From Brachynemurus nebulosus (taxonomy: Eukaryota > Arthropoda > Insecta > Neuroptera > Myrmeleontidae), in assembly GCA_035578155.1 (NCBI GenBank), contig JAPWDM010000001.1, positions 80,705,561-80,769,560 on the forward strand: a stretch of DNA of 64,000 nt, written 5' to 3'. The notes beneath the pieces are model-generated. The model saw only the letters and a list, made by a program, of their open reading frames with translations, made no database searches and was not told the DNA's origin. This document shows, piece by piece, positions 55,500 to 64,000 of the stretch (within the stretch, counting starts at the first letter, position 1; each line of letters opens with the position of its first letter). Both the position numbers and the translations under genes were made by a program.

Positions 55500-56935
55500 C
55501 TAGGGTTGCTCCCTAGGAAGTGTGGCTACTTCCTAGGTTTCCCCTTGGGCTAGCCTTTCGTTCTTTTAACAACTTGTACCTCGGCATCGGATTTATCCGA
55601 CTCCGTGGCCGAGGTATTTGTATAGGCGTTGGTCGTTGGGCGTTTAACACCCGTCCGAACCGACGCCGTCGACATGTCCGAGTCGCTCACTTGTGTTGTT
55701 GTGGAGCGACTCGCGGAGGAGGGTGACCGGGCGTTCGGGTGTGCCCGGTCGGGACGGTGCCGTTGGTCGTTGTGGCAGTGGCACCGTCGAATGTGGAGGC
55801 AGCATGATTTCTGCCTCCGAGGTGGTTGTGGAGGGTCCCTTTTTTGGGGACCTTGGTTTTACCACCTCCTTCTCCCCCTCGCTGTGACGTCTTCTGCCTG
55901 ACGGTGATTTCTTCGATGACTTCTTTGGAGAAGACGTCACAGTTCTTACAATTGGTCCCTGGGGGGTGGTTGTTAACACCCTCTTGGCCTCAGGGACCCT
56001 GGCTAGCTCTGCGGCTGACGTGGGAGTAGGGCAAGCTACACCCACAGAGCGCATGAGACACTCTTGCATTTTTTGCATGTTCACTTGCATTTGTCTCATG
56101 GCTTCTTTTATTTCTTTAATTTCATCATTCTTCTCAGCCGCTGTTGGGCCGGGGGCTGCAACAGTGCGCGCATAACCATCCAAGGCCGACCGACGGGGCA
56201 TGAAGCTTCCGTTTTGCCTCTGGGTAGCTTAGCTTTTGCAGGGCCCTCAGCTTTTGGATGGCTGATTCCTGTTTGAAGATGGGGCAATTCCTCGACTTGG
56301 CCGAGTGATTTCCCCCACAATTAATGCATTTGATTGGCTCGTCACCTGGCCATCCTTCATGTAACGGCCTGCCACACACGCAAATCTGTTACTCGACGCT
56401 ACATTTTTGACTTACATGTCCGTATTTCTGGCAATTAAAGCACCTCATTGGTGCCGGAATATACGGACGAACGTCGATCTTTTCGAAGAGGCCTAAGACT
56501 ACCTCTTTTGGCAAGGTAGTCTTATTGAATGTCAACATGATTAGGGGGGAATTCGTATATTTATTCCCCCTATTAAATTTAAGCCTCCTCGCTTCTATTA
56601 CCCCCTGTGGAGACATCTCCGACACCATCTCTTCAAGGGTGCAATACGCTAGTGAGGGATGCATGATCACACCCCGGGAGTAGTTTAATACCCCATGGGG
56701 AGTCACCTCCACTGCGGATTGCCCGAGATTTTTCAATTTCGATATCTTGTCCGATTGTGCCGCTGAGAATGCCTCCACGAGCAACCCTTTGCCCGACAGT
56801 TTAGCATTCTTAACATGCCCAATGTATTCACTAACTAATTTTGCCAACTGGAAGGGACTCATCTTACTGAAATCTCCTTCCGTTGGCTTCACCACTAGAA
56901 ATCTCACATAACTTACTTCTTGCACTCTTGGCCAT
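55500..56935 (-). pseudogene. I-like ORF1 (Gag) with zinc knuckles
   Basis: Minus strand. From the ATG at 56935 the frame shifts within 10 codons into QEVSYVRFLVVKPTEGDFS, with IEARRLKFNRGNKYTNSPLI and EKIDVRPYIPAPMRCFNCQK YGHVSQKC, the first C-x2-C-x4-H-x4-C knuckle preceded by its usual VRPYIP context. Two further knuckles follow in shifted frames: CVCGRPLHEGWP and CINCGGNHSAKSRNC. A Pro/Ser/Lys/Arg-rich C-terminal region (56201-55644) contains a predicted coiled coil (IKEIKEAMRQMQVNMQKMQE). ORF1 binds element RNA. At least three frame breaks. Confidence 0.8.
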
Positions 56936-57484
56936 TACCCCAGGGATACGCACGACCCCGGGGCGCTCGAATTTACTGCGGCCGGTGCATAAACGCAGCC
57001 ACGGTCTATGCCTGAAGCCAGGGCCGAAGTGAAGTGTTGTTCCGCCGTACTCGCAAGTAACGGCTTCCCTCAGTCATCAGGATCCCCTTTTCCAGGCAAC
57101 GCCGCTAAGCCACACATGAGTTAGTGTGGGTCTCGAAGATGACTTGAAGTTGGGACAACAAAGAAGAAGGAAAACAAAACAAAACCAAAAACAAAAAAGA
57201 AGCAAAAGATAAAAGAAAACCTGAATCAAAAAGAAATAAAAATAACGAAAACAAAAAACAATAAAAACGAAAAGAAATAAAAACGAAGGTTAAAAAAAGA
57301 ACGATCGAGGATTTCTCCTCTAGATCCGGCACCTTTCGTGAAAACAGTGGTATCTCGAGAAGGAACGGTGCCGATCTTGGGTAGTCAGAGGCTAATGGAA
57401 TCCGAAGATTACTGTATTGCGCATAAACTACCCCTGGGACCCTTAACCTCCCAGTAGGTAGCTGCTATAAGTGCCCTCACCACC
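56936..57484 (-). other. 5' leader of I-like copy 1
   Basis: Starts GGGCACTTATAGCAGCTACC immediately after the (ATT)n of the upstream relative. It includes an AAAAC/AAGAAG-rich stretch (57165-57300) with no coding potential. An internal promoter is expected here. Confidence 0.55.
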
Positions 57485-57537
57485 ATTATTATTAATTATT
57501 ATTATTATTATTATCATTATTATTATTATTATTTATT
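57485..57537. repeat. (ATT)n tail of I-like copy 2
   Basis: About 17 imperfect ATT units; on the minus strand an (AAT)n 3' tail for the 3' UTR lying to the right. Confidence 0.8.
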
Positions 57538-57544
57538 TTTTTTT

Positions 57545-58160
57545 TATTAAAATTGGGACACTGCTGCCGGTGGATGGCGCGGTCAACAGCGTCCGGCGGC
57601 ATCGCCAACTAAGGGCATGCGCCGCCAAACACGATATAAATAAAAACAACACATAAAGACAGGAACACATAAATGCAATAGACAAAGGACAAACATACAC
57701 ATAATAAAATTCAACGATGGACCCTGCCATCCCAGGGCTTCACAAAGAGTGGACAGTCCTCGGTGGCGGCACGCTAAGTACTAGCCAGAGCGTCCGGGCA
57801 CCAAGGTCTGAAAACCAACGATGAAACTCCGAGGTGTAAAGGGCCCCGAAGTGGAGAAAACTGACTAGAAAACACAAAAAATTTATCAGACAATATTAAA
57901 AAACAAAAAAAAAATCTTACTACGTCACTGGGGAGCCACAGGCCGACTAGTGCCGCAATAAGTAGTTAAAACCAAAACCGCTGAAGGGCCACAACAGCAA
58001 GCCCACAGCGGCACAACAAAATATCACAGATAAGAATAAAAAGATCATGTACCACCTCGGGTGGAAAAGGCCCTCAGTGGTACATCGTTAAAACAAAACA
58101 GATTAAAACAATCTTATTAAAAAATAAAAACAACAATATCACAGATTTTAAAAAATTTCT
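57545..58160 (-). mobile_element. 3' end of a second I-like element (copy 2)
   Basis: Aligns with 51870-52215 in copy 1: CTAAGTACTAG-CAGAGCGTCCG, CACTGGGGAGCCACA, ACAGCGGCA-AACAAAATATCACA and GTACCACCTCGGGTG in order. It has the same stem-loops with changed but compensating sequence (for example GTACCAC/GTGGTAC at 58049-58083). An extra ~210 bp, lost from copy 1, leads to the (AAT)n tail. ORF2 of this copy is not recognisable beyond 58160. Confidence 0.75.
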
Positions 58161-59028
58161 TGCTCTGTGGCACGATTCCGCTCCCCATAGTCTCAACAAT
58201 TCCGAAATGGCTTCGTCAACACCTAGGAACTCACACGTATAGGGACAGTGACATCTGATTACTGAGCAACATGTACTGTTCTGTCAGATAGCTGATTACT
58301 GGGTACATGTGCCGTTCTGTCAGATGTCGGGGTCAACCTACACGGGAGACCGGTACGATGACTAGGCCACGTTCGTCCGAGTCGCGGCTACAGAGAACGG
58401 AACAATGCCACAGAGTATCACAAAGCCAACATCTGACCTGTGTTCGTATCACTTCGACGGGGCGAAAGCCGCCATATCAACGCCCACGAACGCATCCGTA
58501 CGAGGGACGACGACGTCTCCTTACTGGGCGAGCTCGCTCAAGCTGTTCGGGCAGACGTCGACTCGTACGTGTGGCCGATGAGAACGAGTGCGTCGGGAGC
58601 CGCATTCCTACCCATCGAAATGACAAGAACAAGGCCAGGGAAACATCACAGTAACAATTAAAAAGTACCACCGCAGGCATGAGACCCCAAGGTGGCATAA
58701 CAACTATCACAGACACAGATCACAATTTTTACATAAATCACAGACGCAATATCACCTTTTCGACACATCCGAACGGTATCGTCGGACTCCGAAGATCACG
58801 CCCACTGGAGTATGCAGCACTGGCGACGCGTTGAATTCCGGTCAAGGTACCAATTAAACCAAATCAAACTGACGCAGGCATAACACTCACTCGGGGGATA
58901 CAACATCGTCCCCTTCACACGATCATTCTTGTCGAAACACAGTACCAGAGCCTCGTCAACCTGCTAGCCGAAGCTAACAGTTGCCCGCCGGGCACGAACG
59001 GGGACGTGAAGGTTGGATTTTAGCCCAG
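58161..59028. other. GC-richer unrecognised stretch
   Basis: Composition resembles the I-like elements, and 58655-58720 has one more GTACCACCGCAGG...CAAGGTGGCATAAC hairpin-like module followed by TATCACAGA, so it probably derives from the same family. Open frames on both strands (58307-58716) have no recognisable motif. Confidence 0.45.

Positions 59029-59088
<60 letters not shown>
59029..59088. repeat. (ATT)n microsatellite
   Basis: Twenty ATT units. It may be the tail of a further minus-strand element or of the SINE-like sequence to its right. Confidence 0.9.
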
Positions 59089-59119
59089 GTATTAATATAC
59101 ATAGTATATAATGACAATT

Positions 59120-59240
59120 ATAAACAAGGATAGCGTAGCCTAGTGGTTAAGAGTTATGAATATTTTAAAAGATGACGTCACATTCTGCACCTTCAGCATG
59201 AACAGTGATCGAATCCCACAAGAGTCAACATTTACAATAA
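59120..59240 (+). repeat. tRNA-derived SINE-like sequence
   Basis: Contains TAGCCTAGTGGTTAAGA (59140; A-box consensus TRGCNNAGYNGG) and GTGATCGAATCCC (59206; B-box-like GWTCRANNC). These are the RNA polymerase III internal promoter boxes of a tRNA-related head. The A-to-B spacing of roughly 65-70 bp is longer than in most tRNAs and no cloverleaf is evident, so it is a SINE head rather than a tRNA gene. Confidence 0.55.
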
Positions 59241-59344
59241 AAAAAATGGTATAAATAGTTGGTAAGATATTTACAGGGAACGTGGAATGTTGTATAGCAC
59301 ATATAAAGGAAGAGAGATAATAGAAAAGAAATAATAAAAAAATT

Positions 59345-59462
59345 TGGGTTCATGGTGGATCCAGTTGGATCCAAGATTTAAAAATACACCCGGATCCAAT
59401 TGGACCTGACATATTTATATCCAATTTGATCCAATTAGATCCAACCATTTTTTCACGGGTAC
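59345..59462 (-). repeat. GATCC-rich repeat end, copy 2 (inverted)
   Basis: Ends CCATTTTTTCACGGG, the reverse complement of the terminus at 38479, preceded by GGATCCAGTTGGATCC and several GATCCAATT words. Confidence 0.6.
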
Positions 59463-60044
59463 CCCGGACAGAAAATTTAAGAGCACTTCAATTTTTTTTT
59501 TAAATGGTTTTATCTATATGCAATGAAAACTTTAAACAACGTTATGTATAGGATTTGATTACACATTTAGCTTCAAAGCCATGCACTTGTAGCGAGAATT
59601 TAATGTTTTCAGTGGTGGTTACTTTTTGCTACTTGTAATTATCAGAAACACTTTAAATATGGGACGGCCTATGTTTACATAAAATTAGCCGTCCCTGTTA
59701 TTTTACTTATTTTGTTAATTGTGGGAACACGTTCTTTTTTTATTAGCACATCTAAATTACACCTGAAATAAATTTATTTTTCATCTAGTTGTTTTCTAGA
59801 ATTTCAAAAATTTGTTTTTGTGGATGGCTAGTTTTATGAAGGTTTAATTTTCTTCAATTTAATTATAGATCCCACTTATGTCGAGGAAATCGAGGGTGGG
59901 GTATAAGAATTTGCAACTCAATAATAAAAATGTGTACATTTCAGAGGTTTATTTTTGTAGTTTTTATTATTTTTAAAATATAAATTAATTTTTATTTCTC
60001 GAACATATTTTTTTCGCCAATTTAATCAATTACCTAAGGGTTGT
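59463..60044. other. AT-rich stretch, nothing recognised
   Basis: No coding or structured feature identified. Confidence 0.5.
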
Positions 60045-60325
60045 TTAAAGATTAACATGGTAAGCTTAAAAACTGAAATTATACTAGTTCACAAGCTCAT
60101 CAAAAGCTCTTAGTTATAGCAAAAAGATAAATATGCTATTTTTGTATTTAAGTTTGGGGGTGGCGATGAGTCAATTTCGACTCAACCCCCCATCAAAAAT
60201 ATTAAATTTTTGCTCAGTGTGGCGAACTCAAAATTTTTAATTCACGAAATACCAAAGCTCATAAATAGCTTCTTTTTTGCGCTATTTATTTTTTCGATTC
60301 TAAAAAGTGGAGGAGTTAGCTAGAG
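60045..60325 (+). repeat. Dispersed repeat, copy 2 (pair with 37665-37960)
   Basis: Same order and orientation of shared words as copy 1. The pyrimidine/purine-rich centre (GGGGGTGG...CAACCCCCC) is an imperfect inverted repeat in both. Confidence 0.8.
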
Positions 60326-60359
60326 TCGGGTTTTTTCCATCACATAAATTAGCACAATA

Positions 60360-60960
60360 TTTAGATATTTTAATTAAAACAGAAACTCAGGTCACCTCTA
60401 CACATAGTATCAAAATTTTTTTAAACGAACAGATAAACCGAAAATTACCACCTTCTCAAGTCGATACAAGTTGGCATCGCTAGAAGTACGCAGTATGTTT
60501 ACCAGTATTTACACCAAATAGTATCGAAACTTAATTAGTAAAATAATATTTATACCTATAATAACATAAAAAATCATTTAGAACATTCGGAATTAATCCA
60601 CAGATTTAATAGTTTTAAAACAAAATTACCTTGAATTCGGCAATAAATTCTTCCGACAAACGAGTGATTTTGCTAAGGGATCACCACTGACTCCTCTGTT
60701 GGCGGATATGTCGAGTTTAAAGGAAATAATAATGAACAATAAATACATTAACAAAACAACATGTAAAATTTTGGTCTAGGTATGTGGATGATATAATCAT
60801 AGGGTTCGATAGATCAATCCGTCAATTAGAAAAAAATTCATAAGTTCATTAAATTCAATTGACTCAAAAATTCAGTTAGAAAAAGATAATAGAATCAATT
60901 CAGAGTTCTTAGTTGTTAGCCTCACCAAACCGTTAGTACAGTTATTAATATAAGTTGCTA
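60360..60960 (+). pseudogene. PLE reverse transcriptase remnant
   Basis: Plus strand. Upstream traces (LAQYLDILIKTETQVTST) lead to FGNKFFRQTSDFAKGSPLTP LLADMSS, the PLE counterpart of the GIPMG-SP-LA block, and in the next frame RYVDDIIIGFDRSIRQLE with the YVDD active site at about 60782, then NSEFLVVSLTK in place of the IxFLDxxI block. Frame shifts and stops throughout. It is a different, more decayed PLE lineage than the 48-50 kb element. The foldback element FB-C follows 290 bp downstream. Confidence 0.75.
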
Positions 60961-61249
60961 TTGGAGGCAGTTTCACCATGGAAGTACTGCTAGACCACAG
61001 GCCAATGAACACTATTATATTATACTACTAGAGAAAGAGTAAAGCCAGTTTCAAGGCATTTTTTTGAAGCAGGAAACAGAGTGAGACGGGTGAAATTTAA
61101 TGAAATAATATGTCAATTTTTGAGCAAACGCGACTATAATTATTGCAGGACATAATTTTTATACGTACGTATTTCGAAAATAAAGAGAATACCACTTTTT
61201 TTCTTTCAAAATTTTGCAGTTTCTTCTCAAAAAAGTAAAATTTTATAGT

Positions 61250-62273
61250 CCAAGCTCCGATAGCACAAAATCATACCGGATAAAACACCTCAAATTAAAA
61301 AAGCTAAATCGATAGTAACTAATGCCGACAATAGGAAATGCCCGCCAGACCTTTAAGTTTTTGTTAAATTATATTTTTAAAAAATTTTTGAAATGGCCGA
61401 AAAAAACGTCAAATCTATCTCACATAACACCTCGCTGAAATTTATATATGTTATAGCAAATTATATATATTTTACTGAACAATCGGTCTGTTTGGCATAT
61501 TTTGATAATTAATGTCTGACAGACCTATTTTAATTAGTGAAAATTTTAGGCAAATCTACCTCACATAACACCCCCAATTTTTTTGTTTTAATTAACAATT
61601 TTTGACATTATCAACGTATTAAAATTGGTCTGTCTAATAAAAAACGTTATTAACCATGCCAGACTTAACCTCAAATATTCAGCCTTCACGTAACAAATTA
61701 ATTGCTGTTCGAAGCAATGTTATCTTTAAAAGTATGTTTTTTTTATTCTTAAAATTAAATCTAGGACCTCTTATATCAATTACAATTGACCCGGCTTTAA
61801 AAGAACATAGTTAAGTTTGTGAAATTAAATTTTAAAGTGTAGTGTTGACTTTTTTTTTTATAAACAAATACACTTCCTTTGGGGCCGCGACAAAACACCT
61901 CCTATTTTCTTTTTTTAAAATGAAGTTTAAGATCTCCTCTAATCATAAATATTGGTCTGTCTCATAAAAACCGTTTTTTACTACGCCAGACTTAATGTTT
62001 TAAAGCTACGAAGCAGCAGTTTTCATGAAAAAAGTCGTTTTTAACCATTCTCAAGCAAAGGAATAATTGAAGAAAGGAACTTTTCCAATTTTAATGTAAA
62101 GTCTAAGATCACCTTTATTCATGGAAACAATTTTTTTTTTGGAAAATAAGGTGTTTTACCCAGTCAGGCTTCATTGTTAAGCGCAGCAGTGTCTATTATT
62201 TTAAATACACTGGTTTATCCATTCGCCGACGAACATACATACATACATTTAACTTAATTGTCCACTCAGAGAA

Positions 62274-62369
<96 letters not shown>

Positions 62370-63176
62370 CTTGCTAAAAGTATTATTAAATTATTCCGGC
62401 TATTAATTTTTTTTAGGCATTAGTTAACAAAATTTTCCAGACAGATCAATTTCAACAGATTGGTAATATCTAAAAGTTTCATTTAAAAAGAAAATTAAGG
62501 TGTTATGTGAGGGTAAGTTTGCCTAAAATTTTCACTAATTAAAAGAAGTCTGTCAGACATTAATTAACAAAATATATCAGACAGACCGATCCCTTAGTAA
62601 AATATATATAATCTGCTATAACATATTTAAAATTTAACGAGGTGTTATGTGAGGGTAAGTCTACTTAAACTTTTCACTAATTAAAATAGATCTGTCAGAT
62701 ATTAATTAACAAAATATGCCGGACAGACCGATTCCTCAGTAAAATAGATATAATTTGCGATAACACATGTAAATTTCAGCGAGCTGTTATGTGAGGTAGA
62801 TTTTCCTAAAATTTTCACTAATTAAAATAGGTCTGTCAGACATTAATTATCAAAATATGCCAGACAGACCGATTGTTCAGTAAAATATATATAATTTGCT
62901 ATAACATATGTAAATTTCAGCGAGGTGTTATGTGAGGTAGATTTGACGTTATTTTCGGCCATTTCAAAAATTTTTTAAAAATACAATTTTTTTCAAAAAA
63001 TTTCAAAAATTCAAAATTTTTCAAATTTTGGCCATTTTTCGGCCATTTCAAAATTTTTTTAACAAAAACCTAAAGGTCTGGCGGGCATTTCCTATTGTCG
63101 GCATTAGTTACTATCGATTTAGCTTTTTTAATTTGAGGTGTTTTATCCGGTATGGTTTTGTGCTGTCGGAGCTTGG
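61250..63176. mobile_element. Foldback element FB-C with tandem-repeat arms, 1.93 kb
   Basis: Ends are CCAAGCTCCGA(T/C)AGCACA on both strands. The left arm (61250-61660) and right arm (62460-63176) are inverted copies sharing CCGGATAAAACACCTCAAAT, GGAAATGCCCGCCAGACC, then AAATGGCCGAAAA. The right arm has four ~143-bp units starting (G)GTGTTATGTGAGG at 62497, 62640, 62783 and 62923, each with a GTCTGTCAGAC and a GACAGACCGAT word; the left arm has about one and a half. The loop contains (TA)n. No coding capacity and no clear target duplication. Confidence 0.8.
62276..62367. repeat. (TA)n microsatellite
   Basis: About 90 bp of TA dinucleotides in the loop of FB-C. Confidence 0.95.
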
Positions 63177-63457
63177 AATATTATTATCAATATTATATTT
63201 TGACAATAATTATTTGAAAGCATTACTACGGATACAATCCATTACTATATTACAGAATAGTATTAAGGTCCGAACTTGGTCGTAACCGATTGCCTCAATT
63301 ACACATTTTTATAATTAGTCTATATAATAATAATATGTTCACGGGTCTATGGGCTAGACCCCTTTATTGAATAATTTATTTAATTATAAGTTTACAAGGA
63401 ATATTTTTGGAATAAATGATCACCAAGTTACATCAAAAAGTTTTCTTTGTGTTATAT
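63177..63457. other. No gene recognised
   Basis: Anonymous AT-rich DNA between FB-C and the hammerhead motif; possibly the outer part of a minus-strand PLE pseudo-LTR. Confidence 0.4.
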
Positions 63458-63498
63458 TGGCTACGTACGTTTCGAGAATAAATCTCTTCTTCAGGCCA
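63458..63498 (-). ncRNA. Hammerhead ribozyme motif (PLE-type)
   Basis: On the minus strand, in order: TGGC (stem I 5' strand), CTGAAGA (conserved CUGANGA box, 63494-63488), one extra A, GAGA-TTTAT-TCTC (stem II, 4 bp), GAA, ACG-TA-CGT (short stem III including the A-U closing pair), A (cleavage position), GCCA (stem I 3' strand, pairing with TGGC). All core residues and three stems are present. The extra base before stem II and the tiny stem III match hammerheads reported in Penelope-like element pseudo-LTRs, which are thought to act best as dimers. Cleavage would follow the A opposite position 63462. Confidence 0.6.
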
Positions 63499-64000
63499 TA
63501 ATCTTAAAATACTAAAAACAAACATATTAAAATACTAAATGGTAATACAATAAATTAAATACTTACAATTTTTTTCAAAAAACAAATCAAAATGAAAATT
63601 TATTATAGTTATAAGATAAAATTTTTTAAAAATACACAACATTACAGTCAAAAAATAAAATGTAATTTAAGACAAAAATTAAAAAAAGTTAAAAAATTAT
63701 ATTGTTGAAAAACTAATAATAATAAAATACCTTTTTAAAAGTATTACGTCAAACACTGAAATGAATTAAAAATCAAAAAATCAAAAAACAAAAAACTGCA
63801 AAAACCAAACAACAAATTGAAATAGACAAAATAGATCCACAGATATACTTCATATCTATTATGTTTTATAGAGAATAATAATAATACGTTTATGTAAGTG
63901 GATATTATTTATAGCATATTTAAATTTATTTTTGTTTATGTTTTCGAATGTTTTGACATAAAGGTTTATAAAGTGTCAAATTATCATTTTCAACTTGATT
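63499..64000. other. AT-rich end of window, nothing recognised
   Basis: A-rich, Lys/Asn-codon-like composition but no conserved motif. If the hammerhead belongs to a minus-strand PLE, its body would lie here and beyond the window. Confidence 0.4.

Larger units (their letters stand above)
51853..57484 (-). mobile_element. I-clade non-LTR retrotransposon (copy 1), degenerate
   Basis: Minus strand, 5' to 3': leader (57484-56936), ORF1 with CCHC knuckles (56935-55500), ORF2 with endonuclease, RT and RNase H (55494-52461) and a 3' UTR with a stem-loop array (52460-51853). RNase H after RT and the LTRLRLGHT/CAACG C-terminal region place it in the I group. GC content is much higher than in the flanks. 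Its 5' end directly abuts the (ATT)n tail of a relative. Its own 3' tail is missing: the related 3' UTR extends some 250 bp further before its (AAT)n. Confidence 0.85.

Noticed and set aside
59120..59240. Possible functional tRNA gene
   Set aside because: The A and B boxes are further apart than in most tRNAs, no acceptor stem or anticodon arm pairs, and it sits next to a microsatellite; a SINE head is more likely.

Overview
This is a gene-poor, AT-rich window from a eukaryotic nuclear genome, almost certainly an arthropod and probably an insect. Evidence for this: R1-clade and I-clade non-LTR retrotransposons, Ty3/gypsy elements, Penelope-like elements (PLEs) with GIY-YIG endonucleases, and a PIF/Harbinger transposase next to a MADF/BESS-type protein, which together are typical of insects. 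Long (TA)n tracts are scattered throughout. No intact host gene, rRNA or standard tRNA is visible. Every recognisable protein is a transposon protein (or, for the MADF protein, probably one), and nearly all are broken by stops or frameshifts. A hemipteran source is a guess only.

Layout. 0-11 kb: anonymous AT-rich DNA with small DNA transposons, including a 178-bp palindromic MITE, an 878-bp hAT-type element with a perfect 8-bp target duplication, a candidate Helitron-like repeat and a 2.26-kb element with ~150-bp inverted ends. 11-15 kb: CpG-rich inverted arms enclose a partial foldback element (FB-A) and the 3' end of a non-LTR element. 15-18.6 kb: nothing recognisable apart from one less AT-rich patch.

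18.65-36.4 kb is a nested stack. A broken MADF/BESS gene has its exon split by a TIR element (21447-31838). That element contains a second TIR element (21878-31415, 8-bp target duplication), which contains an R1-clade non-LTR retrotransposon (22408-31115, 14-bp target duplication), whose ORF2 is interrupted by a gypsy gag-pol fragment between two (TA)n tracts. The MADF intron holds an antisense Harbinger transposase, itself split by an LTR retrotransposon (32399-35040, target duplication CTTC). Upstream lies foldback element FB-B with tandem-repeat arms, interrupted by another TIR element that carries a 310-bp hAT-like MITE.

36.4-46.4 kb: an inverted pair of repeats carrying (TA)n, a Harbinger-like MITE, a 147-bp tandem repeat and a full-length FB-A. 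46.4-50.7 kb: two PLEs head to head, the minus-strand one with a hammerhead-like motif, the plus-strand one nearly complete. 51.85-58.2 kb: a degenerate I-clade element on the minus strand, preceded head-to-tail by the 3' end of a relative; both 3' UTRs carry an array of stem-loops. 59-64 kb: a tRNA-like SINE head, another PLE RT remnant, a third foldback element (FB-C) and a hammerhead ribozyme motif with all three stems.

The main interest is therefore structural: target-duplication evidence for successive insertions, three unrelated foldback families built from ~130-145 bp tandem repeats, and two hammerhead-type motifs. All calls rest on reading the sequence and on family knowledge; no search was run.
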